A DNA stretch of 35,468 nucleotides from CAZKRU01 sp964555235 (GCA_964555235.1 CAZKRU010000044.1:1-35468), one strand, 5' to 3'; shown: positions 23,380 to 31,663, counted from the stretch's first letter. Notes: a model not told the origin generated them from the sequence alone. Made by a program: numbers and translations.

Positions 23380-23519
23380 TTGAATTGCCTTGGGGAACGC
23401 TTCGAATGTTTGGCTTGATGACTCGATTAAACCAAATGACTTTGGAATAGTACAACTCTAATCGTCGTAAGATTCGGATTGCTGCATTTTCCACCCCCGC
23501 CTGCAACGGCTATGCCGTA

Positions 23520-23556
23520 CCCGCCCGCATCGCTACGCGAAGCGTTGCGGGCGGGG
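23520..23556. repeat. CCCGCCCGCA-type palindrome, stand-alone copy
   Basis: Begins CCCGCCCGCATCGCTACGCG and folds on itself with GCGTTGCGGGCGGG. Its first 33 bases are identical to 19574-19606. A looser outer pairing with the flanking CCCCCGCCTGCAACGG and GCATTGCGGGCAGGG blocks makes a nested hairpin. Confidence 0.75.
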
Positions 23557-23647
23557 GCATTGCGGGCAGGGCAACGACTCAAAAGCTCAAAGGGGGGGAG
23601 ATTTTGTTTCCAAATCCAAACCATCAAATCCCTTTGAGGTCGTCGAG

Positions 23648-23707
23648 GCCCGCCCGCAACGCTGCGCGTAGCGCTGCGGGCTGGGCTTTGCGGTTAAATC
23701 CGGTTTT
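23648..23707. repeat. CCCGCCCGCA-type palindrome with CTTTGCGGTTAAA tail
   Basis: A variant palindrome (CCCGCCCGCAACGCTGCGCG and its complement) is followed directly by the CTTTGCGGTTAAATC tail that also ends the copy at 19546. Compensating changes on both arms relative to 19574 (CGCT-AGCG against CGCTGCG-CGTAGCG) keep the hairpin foldable. Confidence 0.7.
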
Positions 23708-23720
23708 TACCTCAACGACA

Positions 23721-23765
23721 CAACGGCCTCTACTTTGAGTCTTGGGGTCTTTGCGGTTAAACCGG
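23721..23765. repeat. CAACGGCCTC-CTTTGCGGTTAAA repeat without palindrome
   Basis: Head CAACGGCCTCTACTTTGAGT and tail CTTTGCGGTTAAA lie side by side with only a few bases between. It is the apparent empty-site counterpart of 19546-19628. The 568-base stretch between the kinase and the MCP-like gene contains this, the two preceding repeats, a short palindrome at 23824 and no gene that I can support. Confidence 0.7.
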
Positions 23766-23823
23766 ATCGTTGCAGTTCTCCTCCATGAGCTCGGGATACC
23801 ATAAACTCGATGGGTATTTATTC

Positions 23824-23840
23824 CTAAGAAAAATTCTTAG
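23824..23840. promoter_or_regulatory. Short perfect palindrome upstream of the chemosensory cluster
   Basis: CTAAGAA and TTCTTAG form a perfect 7-base inverted repeat around AAA, about 110 bases before the first chemosensory gene. It lies in AT-rich DNA unlike the GC-rich repeats nearby. It could be an operator or a leader hairpin. No T-run follows, so a terminator is unlikely. Confidence 0.3.
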
Positions 23841-23947
23841 TACTACTAACTCAATCCCAGGGGGTTCAATTCGATCTTATCCCAATAGATCAAAAGATTA
23901 AATTATGGCATTCTCATTTTTGTCCGTTGGTTCTCTAGTCGATTTGA

Positions 23948-25996
23948 ATGAGAATGAAAATGACTCTCTTATCCACAAATCTCTTTTCTTGGTTCCTTCC
24001 TGGAACTTCTCAGAGTGATGAGTGCGAATCCATTTTTCGAAAAATGGGAGATCAGGCCGGGCTTTTGGAATCCGTTTCTTCCTCTGCAGAAAAAGTCTTT
24101 TTGGAAGTCGCGAATCTTCTGGAAAAAATTTCAACCGATGTTCAGAGAACTTCAAGCAAGAGCGAAGAGTTGGTGAAATTGGAGTCGGGACAAAAGGACG
24201 AAGAAAATGCCATTACGTTTGCCACCAATTTGGTGCGTGAAACGATTGAGGTAGTGGTCCGCACCAACGCCGTCACTGCCGACTCGGTCCTTCGACTGGG
24301 AAAAATACAGGCGCTTGTGAACACGCTTCTCAAAAATGAGGAGAAACTGAAATCCGCCATTGCCCCGTTTACGATCGTTCGGATGATGTTCAAAATCCAT
24401 TCGGCGCCACTTTCCGATGAGCACCGGACCATTTTCTACGGGTTATCCGACGAGCTTGAGCGACTTGATTTGAAGGTGCGGGAGGTCTTTTTTAATCAGT
24501 TCGAAAATCTTCGAAAGGCTCGGACGACGATTCGGGAATTAACCCCTGTGATTCGAACCCAAATCACCAAGGCTCAAGAAGATATTTCTACCCGCCAGAA
24601 AACGATGGATGAGACCTTTGTTCAACTGGAACGAAAGATTGCTGAAAATAAGGGGCGAACGTTTCGATTGAATCAATGCTCCACGCGTCTTCAACAGGAG
24701 ATCGGAAAGATGATCATGGCGATGCAGTTTCATGACATCACGCATCAGCGTCTTCAACACGTCTGTCAGGCGATTTCTGAAATGCAGGGAGAATTTCAGG
24801 TTTATCAGAAAAAACGGACTTCCGAGGCTCGACGCCATTTTGGCGGCTATTTGAACGGAGCGATCGAGATCCAACGCAATCAGCTCGATTCGTTGCTTGA
24901 GGGGATTTCCGAGGCGGAAGACAAAATCCGTTCAGGGACGAAAAGCCTGCTCAACACCTCTGAGGAAGTCTCCAAGGAGGCGATGCAATTGCAGGATATT
25001 TCAGATAATAATTCATCGGTTGAAGGGGTCGTTCAGAGTCTTCTGGAATTACTGGAGTTTCTCCCCAAACAACTTACCCAGGCCCATGAAATTGCCAGTC
25101 AGGCCCATCTCATGATCAAACCGTTGCAGGGAATGGTTTCGAATCTGACCGGAATTTTGACCTCGATTTCGATGGATATTCGTCTCATTGCCTTAAATTC
25201 TCAAGTTCAGGCAGCTCATATTCAAATTGGAACCGGGCTGGATAATCTTTCCGCTCAAACGTGCAGTCTCTCGGATCAAATTCTTGAAGTGAATCAAAGC
25301 CTGGCCACCGATCTTCAGACCTTGGTGGAAGAGTTTTCACTCGTTTTGGAATCGCTTCATTTTACGGTCGAAGACTCAGAAGCCACTCTCGTTGCAACAC
25401 TCCAAAGCTCCAAGAAGGCGGAATTGGATCTCCATAACTTGCGGGATATGAGTTTTGCCCTGATGATGCGGATTTCCGAGATTCACACGGGGGTCGAGCA
25501 GGGATCCCAAGAGTTGATGTCGCAGTTGAAATTCGGGGAGAAACTGGCACAGACTTGTGAGCCGATCTACAAATTGATGGATCGTTTGATTCCGATGGCA
25601 AAGGAGATGAGTGCGGGGCAAGTGGAAAGCGCGAACTCCCGTCAGAGTTTGGATCGATTAAAGAAAAACTATACGATGCAGGATGAGCATCAGATTCATC
25701 AAAAAGCACTCAAATCGGGTAAGGATCTCTCTCTGCAGGCGTCCGTCTCCGCTCCAGCGAAGAAGCCTGCGGTGGATATCGATTTTTTTGATGCGCCGGC
25801 GCCACAAGCTCCTGAGCGGACCTCTCGGAGAGAGGTCCCTACCAAAGAGATCCCTGCCACGGCGAAAGAAGTGGCGGTTGATATTGATTTCTTTGATGAG
25901 CCGACGCCGATACCGCCAGCTCCATCGACGATCGAACCTAAAAAAAATGAATCTGCTGAGAAGCAAGATTTAGGCAGCAATGTGGAATTATTTTAA
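23948..25996 (+). CDS. Soluble MCP-like coiled-coil protein, divergent
   Basis: 682 residues without membrane segments, mostly long helices. A segment at about 410-450 (SISMDIRLIALNSQVQAAHI) lines up with the receptor hairpin tip (IAQQTNLLALNATIEAARAG), but the conserved Glu/Arg contact residues and the GFAVVANEV block are gone. At about 255-275 is MAMQFHDITHQRLQHV, a motif I know from other chemotaxis-linked proteins. The C-terminal tail is disordered and holds VDIDFFDAP and VDIDFFDEP, about 105 bases apart, with a palindromic repeat between them. It is the first gene of the cluster; three closely spaced ATGs (23948, 23954, 23960) could start it. It is probably a modified cytoplasmic receptor or adaptor for the CheA/CheW pair, but no function is established. 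Confidence 0.68.
   Translation: MRMKMTLLSTNLFSWFLPGTSQSDECESIFRKMGDQAGLLESVSSSAEKVFLEVANLLEKISTDVQRTSSKSEELVKLESGQKDEENAITFATNLVRETIEVVVRTNAVTADSVLRLGKIQALVNTLLKNEEKLKSAIAPFTIVRMMFKIHSAPLSDEHRTIFYGLSDELERLDLKVREVFFNQFENLRKARTTIRELTPVIRTQITKAQEDISTRQKTMDETFVQLERKIAENKGRTFRLNQCSTRLQQEIGKMIMAMQFHDITHQRLQHVCQAISEMQGEFQVYQKKRTSEARRHFGGYLNGAIEIQRNQLDSLLEGISEAEDKIRSGTKSLLNTSEEVSKEAMQLQDISDNNSSVEGVVQSLLELLEFLPKQLTQAHEIASQAHLMIKPLQGMVSNLTGILTSISMDIRLIALNSQVQAAHIQIGTGLDNLSAQTCSLSDQILEVNQSLATDLQTLVEEFSLVLESLHFTVEDSEATLVATLQSSKKAELDLHNLRDMSFALMMRISEIHTGVEQGSQELMSQLKFGEKLAQTCEPIYKLMDRLIPMAKEMSAGQVESANSRQSLDRLKKNYTMQDEHQIHQKALKSGKDLSLQASVSAPAKKPAVDIDFFDAPAPQAPERTSRREVPTKEIPATAKEVAVDIDFFDEPTPIPPAPSTIEPKKNESAEKQDLGSNVELF
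25818..25843. repeat. Half GGTAGGG/CCCTACC element inside the MCP-like gene
   Basis: GGACCTCTC, loop GGA, GAGAGGTCC, then CTACC: a perfect 9-base stem plus the family's right end, without the left GGTAGGG end. It is translated in frame as TSRREVPTK within the disordered tail, exactly between the two DIDFFD motifs. Confidence 0.6.
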
Positions 25997-25998
25997 TC

Positions 25999-26005
25999 AG
26001 GAGGT
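25999..26005 (+). promoter_or_regulatory. Strong ribosome binding site of cheY
   Basis: AGGAGGT lies five bases ahead of the CheY ATG. It is the best match to the anti-Shine-Dalgarno in the window, where most genes have weak or no site, and suggests CheY is made in excess over its neighbours. Confidence 0.7.
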
Positions 26006-26010
26006 AAATC

Positions 26011-26382
26011 ATGGCACGTAATATTCTCACGGTTGATGATTCGGCGACCATTCGAAGGATGGTCTCGTTCACTTTTAAAGGGGCCGGCCACAATGTCTTC
26101 GAAGCCGAGGATGGCGTGGCAGGTCTGGCGGTGCTCAAATCCCAAAAGATCGAGTTAGTGATTACCGACGTCAATATGCCGAACATGGGGGGGTTGGAAT
26201 TTACGCGCCAGGCCCGAACCCTTCCGGATTATGCAGCCGTCCCGATTGTATTGCTGACTACGGAATCAGACCCCAATAAGAAGGCCGAAGGGAAAGCGGC
26301 CGGGGCAACGGGATGGATTGTAAAACCCTTTACTCCCGAACAACTTCAAGCGGTCTTGGCAAAACTCTTCCCCAATGGATAA
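26011..26382 (+). CDS. cheY: CheY-type single-domain response regulator
   Basis: 123 residues, one receiver domain. The acidic pair is Asp9-Asp10 in LTVDDSATIRRMV, the phospho-acceptor is Asp53 in LVITDVNMPNMGG, the switch threonine lies in VLLTTES, and Lys105 is in WIVKPF. Sequence style (TVDDSATIRRMV, NMGGLEF) matches CheY proteins of cytoplasmic chemosensory clusters. It is phosphorylated by CheA, encoded six bases downstream, and carries the signal to the motor or another output. Placed between the MCP-like protein and CheA. Confidence 0.93.
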   Translation: MARNILTVDDSATIRRMVSFTFKGAGHNVFEAEDGVAGLAVLKSQKIELVITDVNMPNMGGLEFTRQARTLPDYAAVPIVLLTTESDPNKKAEGKAAGATGWIVKPFTPEQLQAVLAKLFPNG

Positions 26383-26388
26383 ACTGGC

Positions 26389-28680
26389 ATGAATGATCTC
26401 CAACAAGAACTGACGAAAGAATTCATTATCGAGAGCTTTGAGTTTCTCGATAAACTCGATGAAGATCTGCTGGGGCTTGAAAAGGGGGATCGCTCTCCGG
26501 AGCTGATCAATCGGATTTTTCGCGCCGTTCATACCATCAAGGGAACGAGTGGCTGTCTCGGCTATCAAAAGCTTCAGTCGGTGACGCATGTCGGCGAAAA
26601 TCTGCTTTCGCTCGTTCGAGAGGGGAAGCTTGCTCCTCATTCGGAGATGATTTCGGTGCTTCTCCGTCTATCCGATGCGTTGAGAACCATGCTTCAGGAT
26701 GTTGAAGCCACCGGTCAGGAAGGTCCTGAGGCTTATTTGGATCTCATCCAGAATTTGGAGAAACTGCAAAAGCCACCGGGGGAGCCTGCCGCCTTTGGAT
26801 TTTTTGATGATGATGCGCCGGTCATGGAGGCGGCTCTCGTTTCCGATGCTTCTGCTCCTGCTCCCGTCCCTTTGGCAGCGGCTCCCGTCAAACCGATTCC
26901 GGCAACGCCTTCCCCCAAGCCGGCGGAGATTCATGCGCCTGCCCCGGCGTCTGGCGGGGAGAGCGGAGAATTGACCAAGTCTGCCATGGCGGATTCAGCC
27001 ATCCGCGTTGACGTGAGTCATCTCGACAAGCTCATGAATCTTGTCGGAGAACTTGTGCTGGCCCGCAATCAGATCATCCAACATAGCAATCAATTTCAAG
27101 ATCCGGGACTTTTGGCGACCTGCCAGCGGATCAATTTAATTACGAGCGAATTGCAGGAAGGGGTGATGAAGACCCGGATGCAGCCGATTGGCAATATCTG
27201 GTCAAAATTCCCCCGGGTCGTTCGGGATGTCTCTCAGGATCTCGGGAAACAGATTCGTCTCGAAATGCACGGAAATGAGACGGAACTTGATAAGACCATT
27301 ATCGAGGCGATCAAGGATCCACTGACGCATATTATTCGGAACTCGGTGGACCACGGAATTGAAGCTCCGGCGGCGCGGCTTGCTGCGGGAAAACCTCAGG
27401 AAGGAGTTTTGACCCTACGTGCGTTTCATGAGGGAGGAAAGGTCAATATTGAAATCGTCGATGACGGCGGTGGGATTATTCCGGCGAAGGTCAAGGCGAA
27501 GGCACTCCAAAAAGGAATTATTACGGCGGAGCAAGCAGGTCGCATGTCAGATCGCGATGCAACGAATCTTGTCTTTATGCCCGGATTTTCGACTGCAGAA
27601 AAAGTAACGAATGTTTCGGGTCGTGGCGTCGGGATGGATGTGGTGAAGACCAATATCGAAAAAATTGGCGGCTCCGTTGAGATTCAGAGTGAGGCAGGGA
27701 AAGGAACAACGCTCAAGATTAAAATTCCGCTGACACTGGCGATCATTCCGGCACTGGTCATTACGAGTGGCGGAGATCGGTTTGCGATTCCTCAAGTCAG
27801 TTTGTTGGAGTTGGTCAGTTTGGAAGGTCAGAAGGCCATTGATGGGATTGAGCGCATTCATGGGGCTCCGGTCTACAGGCTTCGTGGAAACCTCTTACCG
27901 CTGGTTTATCTCAATCGGGAGTTGAAGATGGGGGACGAAAATGCTCCCAAAGATTGGGTTAACATCGTCGTTCTTCAGGCAGACGGACGTCCGTTTGGTC
28001 TCGTGGTCGATCAGATCAACGACACCGAAGAGATCGTGGTCAAGCCGTTGGCGAAGCAGCTCAAGGGAATCCACCAATTTGCCGGTTCAACCATCATGGG
28101 AGATGGCCGGGTCGCTTTGATTTTGGATGTCATGGGAATCGCCCAGCATGCGCATGTCGTGGCCCAGATGCATGATCGTCTCAGCCGCGAACAAAAGGAA
28201 GAGGTTCAAACGAAGCAGGACGATCAGGAGCGTCTCTTGATTTTCCGGGTCGGCAAACACGGACGATTGGCCGTTCCTCTCTCGGCCGTTCATCGGTTGG
28301 AAGAATTTCCGAGAACGATGGTCGAAACGGTGGGGGATCACGACGTCATTCTTTACCGGGAAAAGATCATTCTGATGATTTATCTCTCTGAACTTCTGAA
28401 GTATCGGACGGATGCAAATGCGACTCCGAGCGAAAAAATGCAAGTCGTGGTTTATACTCAAAATGAAAAGATGTTCGGTCTCGTGGTGGACCAGATTGTC
28501 GATATTGTGGAGGACCGGGTGAAAATTCAGGAACGCGATACGCGTCCTGGTATCCTCGGGCCCGCCGTGATTTTGGGGAAGGTCACTGAGATGGTCGATG
28601 TTCCCGGTTTGGTTCGTCTCTGCAGTCCCTCATTTGCCATGGGGGATGATATCTTTACTCTGAGAGGGGGTGGAAAATGA
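26389..28680 (+). CDS. cheA: Chemotaxis histidine kinase CheA with two CheW-like modules
   Basis: 763 residues. The HPt (P1) domain has phospho-accepting His48 in FRAVHTIKGTSGCLGY. A Pro/Ala-rich linker (about 130-195) contains FGFFDDDAP. Dimerisation P3 has LDKLMNLVGELVLARNQI. HATPase P4 has DPLTHIIRNSVDHGIE, EIVDDGGGI and GRGVGMDVVKTNIEKIGG. Then come two CheW-like regulatory modules: the first from about 450 (LAIIPALVITSGGDRFAIP to VALILDVMG), the second from about 615 (RLLIFRVGKHGRLAVPLSAV to GPAVILGKVTEMVDV). No CheY-binding P2 domain is evident. It phosphorylates CheY and CheB under receptor control. Its stop overlaps the cheW start by four bases. Confidence 0.95.
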   Translation: MNDLQQELTKEFIIESFEFLDKLDEDLLGLEKGDRSPELINRIFRAVHTIKGTSGCLGYQKLQSVTHVGENLLSLVREGKLAPHSEMISVLLRLSDALRTMLQDVEATGQEGPEAYLDLIQNLEKLQKPPGEPAAFGFFDDDAPVMEAALVSDASAPAPVPLAAAPVKPIPATPSPKPAEIHAPAPASGGESGELTKSAMADSAIRVDVSHLDKLMNLVGELVLARNQIIQHSNQFQDPGLLATCQRINLITSELQEGVMKTRMQPIGNIWSKFPRVVRDVSQDLGKQIRLEMHGNETELDKTIIEAIKDPLTHIIRNSVDHGIEAPAARLAAGKPQEGVLTLRAFHEGGKVNIEIVDDGGGIIPAKVKAKALQKGIITAEQAGRMSDRDATNLVFMPGFSTAEKVTNVSGRGVGMDVVKTNIEKIGGSVEIQSEAGKGTTLKIKIPLTLAIIPALVITSGGDRFAIPQVSLLELVSLEGQKAIDGIERIHGAPVYRLRGNLLPLVYLNRELKMGDENAPKDWVNIVVLQADGRPFGLVVDQINDTEEIVVKPLAKQLKGIHQFAGSTIMGDGRVALILDVMGIAQHAHVVAQMHDRLSREQKEEVQTKQDDQERLLIFRVGKHGRLAVPLSAVHRLEEFPRTMVETVGDHDVILYREKIILMIYLSELLKYRTDANATPSEKMQVVVYTQNEKMFGLVVDQIVDIVEDRVKIQERDTRPGILGPAVILGKVTEMVDVPGLVRLCSPSFAMGDDIFTLRGGGK

Positions 28681-29135
28681 CGCATTTGAAGCAATATTGT
28701 ACGTTTTTTCTCGGGGATCTTTTTCTCGGAGTGGAAGTTTCCCATGTGCAGGAAGTCGTTCGATTTCAGGAAATGACCCGAGTCCCGCTGGCGCCAAAGG
28801 AGGTCCGGGGATTGATCAATCTTCGAGGTCAGATTGTCGTGGCCCTCGATCTGCGTCAACGCCTTGACATGCCTCCGTTGGAGGGGGATCGACTTCCTTC
28901 CAATGTTCTCTTGAGAACGAAAGACGGAACGGTCAGTTTGATGGTGGACGAAATTGGCGATGTTCTTGAGGTGACCGAGGATCTTTATGAACCGGCTCCC
29001 GAGACTTTGGAGGGGAACGTGCGGGGATTGGCGCAAGGGGTCTACAAACTTGAACACCGGTTGCTCCTGGTTTTGGATACTGAAAAAACCGTAACTCTTG
29101 ATCAAGGGACTACCGGTGAACTACGGGGAAACTAA
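28677..29135 (+). CDS. cheW: Chemotaxis coupling protein CheW
   Basis: 152 residues, one CheW domain over its whole length: YCTFFLGDLFLGVEVSHVQEVV, MTRVPLAPKEVRGLINLRGQIVVALDLRQRL, and SLMVDEIGDVLEV. It links receptors to CheA in the signalling array. It overlaps cheA by four bases and the following membrane-protein gene by one base (TAATG), so translation of the three is coupled. Confidence 0.95.
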   Translation: MTHLKQYCTFFLGDLFLGVEVSHVQEVVRFQEMTRVPLAPKEVRGLINLRGQIVVALDLRQRLDMPPLEGDRLPSNVLLRTKDGTVSLMVDEIGDVLEVTEDLYEPAPETLEGNVRGLAQGVYKLEHRLLLVLDTEKTVTLDQGTTGELRGN

Positions 29136-29497
29136 TGCTGCATTTGCTCTCAAGTGTCGTACTGGTTTTGGTCGCATGCGGCGTCTACTGGCGTCGCAAT
29201 CGATCGGCGCATCTTGCCTTCATGGTCTCGGCATTTCTCGCCGATCTCTCACTGGTTCTTTATATCGAGCTGACTCGAAAGGCGGTGGAGCGATTGGGCG
29301 AGCCGATGCCGACCATTCTGGCGGTTCACATCGGGGCTTCGGTCTTGGTGCTGCTTCTTTATTTGGTACAGATCGGACTCGGAATCGCCTTGTTCAAGGG
29401 GCGGACGATTACCAAATCGATTCATGCCAGAGTAGGAATCACCTTTTGTTTTTTTCGCCTGATGAACTATGTAACCAGCTTTATGATTCAAGGATAA
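29135..29497 (+). CDS. Four-helix membrane protein, DUF420/CtaM-like
   Basis: 120 residues with four predicted helices (about 3-20, 27-46, 60-87, 98-117). Three histidines lie at helix ends: His26 (RSAHLAFMVSAF), His65 (LAVHIGAS) and His97 (SIHARVGITFCFFRLMNYVTSFM). The order of helices and histidines resembles DUF420/CtaM proteins, which are linked to heme-copper oxidase assembly, and is reminiscent of small heme-binding membrane proteins. The match is by pattern only and sequence identity looks low. Its start overlaps the cheW stop (TAATG). Next comes the globin-containing receptor. A redox-linked membrane component of this chemosensory pathway is a reasonable inference. A palindromic repeat begins two bases after its stop. 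Confidence 0.6.
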   Translation: MLHLLSSVVLVLVACGVYWRRNRSAHLAFMVSAFLADLSLVLYIELTRKAVERLGEPMPTILAVHIGASVLVLLLYLVQIGLGIALFKGRTITKSIHARVGITFCFFRLMNYVTSFMIQG

Positions 29498-29498
29498 T

Positions 29499-29552
29499 GG
29501 TAGGGTGGGGTTGATAACCCCGCTGCGGCGCCCTCATCGAGGTCGCCCTACC
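29499..29552. repeat. GGTAGGG/CCCTACC palindromic element with two inner hairpins
   Basis: Ends GGTAGGG and CCCTACC enclose a perfect GGGGTT/AACCCC hairpin (29507-29521) and a second GGCGCCCTC/GAGGTCGCC hairpin. It lies between the membrane-protein gene and the globin-receptor gene, ending 33 bases before that start, and could adjust mRNA stability or readthrough inside the operon. Confidence 0.75.
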
Positions 29553-29584
29553 AAGTGACCAAGTAAAAGAGGAGAGAAACGAAG

Positions 29585-31663
29585 ATGAGTACTGAAAATG
29601 AAGAGATGACATTGTTTGAACGACTCGGTGGTGCGCCATCGATTGAAGCGGTCGTGGATGAATTTTATAGGCGGGTTCCCGCCGATCCGCTCCTTGCGGA
29701 ATTCTTTGTCGGCGTCGACATGGCAAAGCTGCGAAATCAGCAGATCGCCTTTTTCACACAAGCCACAGGAGGGCCCCAAATTTATAAGGGGGCTGACATG
29801 AAAAGGGCTCATGCCCATCTGAAGATTAAGGAGATGCATTTCAATAAGGTGGCCATGCATCTCATTGAAACCCTGCGTCACTTTGAAGTCCCCCAAGAGA
29901 TGATTGACGAAGTCATCGCCTTGGTCGCCCCCCTTGCAAAAGAAATTATTCAAACTGTAGAAGAACCTAAAAAGGAAACCATTATGACTGAAACGACTCC
30001 GAAATCGACTCCTCCCAAAGCCCCTGTTCCTCCCGTTCGCAGCGCCCCCACTCAAGATGAGGTTTTGGAGCGCAACCTCGAATTGACCGACTTACGCGGA
30101 CAGATTGCAGCGATCAACAAGTCCCAAGCGGTGATTGAATTTAACTTGGACGGAACGATTATTACCGCGAACGATAACTTCTTGGGAGCCATGGGTTATA
30201 CGCTTGATGAGGTAAAAGGGAAACATCACCGCATCTTTGTCGAAGCCGAGTACGCCAAAAGCCCGGACTATGTCCAATTCTGGAAAACACTTGGCGAGGG
30301 AAATTTTCAGTCGGCCGAATTCAAACGACTTGGAAAGGGTGGAAAGGAGATCTGGATTCAGGCTTCTTACAACCCGATCTTCGACCAGAACGGAAAACCG
30401 TTCAAGGTGGTTAAATTTGCAACGGATATCACGGAGATGTTTAAGCAGCGCGCCATTAATGTTCGCTATGCGTCCATGTCTGAAAACTCACCCATTAATA
30501 TCATGTTTGCAGATAAGGATCTCTTCATTCGCTATATGAATGTGGCGTCCACGAAAACGTTGAAGACCCTTGAGCAATTGCTTCCGTGTAAGGTGGATGA
30601 GATGATTGGCCAAAATATTGATATTTTTCACAAGGATCCTTCCTATCAACGTGGAGTTCTCGCGGATCCGGCGAAGAATCTTCCCCGAAAAGCGCATATT
30701 CAAGTCGGTCCTGAGACGTTGGATTTGTTGGTAAGCGCGATCTATGACGATAAGAAACAATTCCTCGGCTCGATGGTGACGTGGGAGGTGATTACACAGC
30801 GCTTGGCCGCTGAAAAACGCGAAAAGGATTTGGCGGATAGCTTAAAGAAGACGATGGATACGGTTGCGAAGAATTCGCAGTCACTCTCTTCGGCGGCGGA
30901 AGAGCTCTCGACGGTGGCGCAGCAGATGAGTTCAAATTCAGAAGAGACCTCCGTTCAATCGAATACGGTTGCTGCAGCGACGGAACAAGTCAGTAAGAGT
31001 GTCGAAACGGTGGCTTCGAGCTCGGAAGAGATGAGCGCGAGTGTGAAGGAGATTGCCGGTAATGCGGCACAGGCAGCCAAGGTCGCAACAGAAGCGGTTC
31101 GCGTTGCGGAGGAGACGAACAAGACGATCAATGAACTCGGAAAGAGTAGTTTGGAAATCGGAAAAGTGATCAAGGTGATTACCTCGATTGCACAGCAGAC
31201 GAACTTGCTGGCGTTGAATGCGACGATTGAAGCGGCGCGAGCCGGTGAAGCAGGGAAAGGGTTCGCCGTGGTGGCGAATGAGGTCAAGGAATTGGCGAAG
31301 CAGACGGCAGCGGCGACGGAAGATATCAGTCAGAAGATCGAAGCGATTCAGGGGAATACCAAGGGAGCGGTCGATGCGATCTCTCAAATCACCCAGGTGA
31401 TCGGTCAGATTAATACGATCCAGACAACCATCGCAAGCGCGGTGGAAGAGCAATCGGCCACGACACGGGAAATCGCCCGAAACTCGAGCGAAGCGGCGAA
31501 GGGAACTCAGGAGATTGCGAAGAATATTGCGAATGTCTCGATTGCGGCCAAGAGCACGACGGAAGGCGCTTCCAATACGCTCATGGCAGCCAACGAGCTC
31601 GCCCGACTGGCATCGGAATTGATGAAAGTCGTCAATGACTCGGGAATGGCAACGAAGAAATAA
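29585..31663 (+). CDS. Truncated hemoglobin - PAS - PAS - MCP soluble chemoreceptor
   Basis: 692 residues, no membrane segment. Residues 1-125 are a group I truncated hemoglobin. Against Mycobacterium tuberculosis GlbN (from memory) the key positions align with a constant offset of five: Tyr28 (B10) in VVDEFYRRV, Leu49 (E7), Gln53 (E11) in RNQQIAFF, GGP after helix E, and the proximal histidine His76 in MKRAHAHLKI. A Pro-rich linker (about 130-160) leads to PAS1 (about 175-287, FNLDGTIITANDNFLGAMGY to VVKFATDIT) and PAS2 (about 290-402). The MCP signalling domain (about 420-690) has a canonical tip, QQTNLLALNATIEAARAG then GFAVVANEVKELA. The globin should bind heme and sense oxygen or NO. A GAGGAGAG ribosome site precedes the start. 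It is the only canonical receptor in the cluster. Confidence 0.92.
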   Translation: MSTENEEMTLFERLGGAPSIEAVVDEFYRRVPADPLLAEFFVGVDMAKLRNQQIAFFTQATGGPQIYKGADMKRAHAHLKIKEMHFNKVAMHLIETLRHFEVPQEMIDEVIALVAPLAKEIIQTVEEPKKETIMTETTPKSTPPKAPVPPVRSAPTQDEVLERNLELTDLRGQIAAINKSQAVIEFNLDGTIITANDNFLGAMGYTLDEVKGKHHRIFVEAEYAKSPDYVQFWKTLGEGNFQSAEFKRLGKGGKEIWIQASYNPIFDQNGKPFKVVKFATDITEMFKQRAINVRYASMSENSPINIMFADKDLFIRYMNVASTKTLKTLEQLLPCKVDEMIGQNIDIFHKDPSYQRGVLADPAKNLPRKAHIQVGPETLDLLVSAIYDDKKQFLGSMVTWEVITQRLAAEKREKDLADSLKKTMDTVAKNSQSLSSAAEELSTVAQQMSSNSEETSVQSNTVAAATEQVSKSVETVASSSEEMSASVKEIAGNAAQAAKVATEAVRVAEETNKTINELGKSSLEIGKVIKVITSIAQQTNLLALNATIEAARAGEAGKGFAVVANEVKELAKQTAAATEDISQKIEAIQGNTKGAVDAISQITQVIGQINTIQTTIASAVEEQSATTREIARNSSEAAKGTQEIAKNIANVSIAAKSTTEGASNTLMAANELARLASELMKVVNDSGMATKK

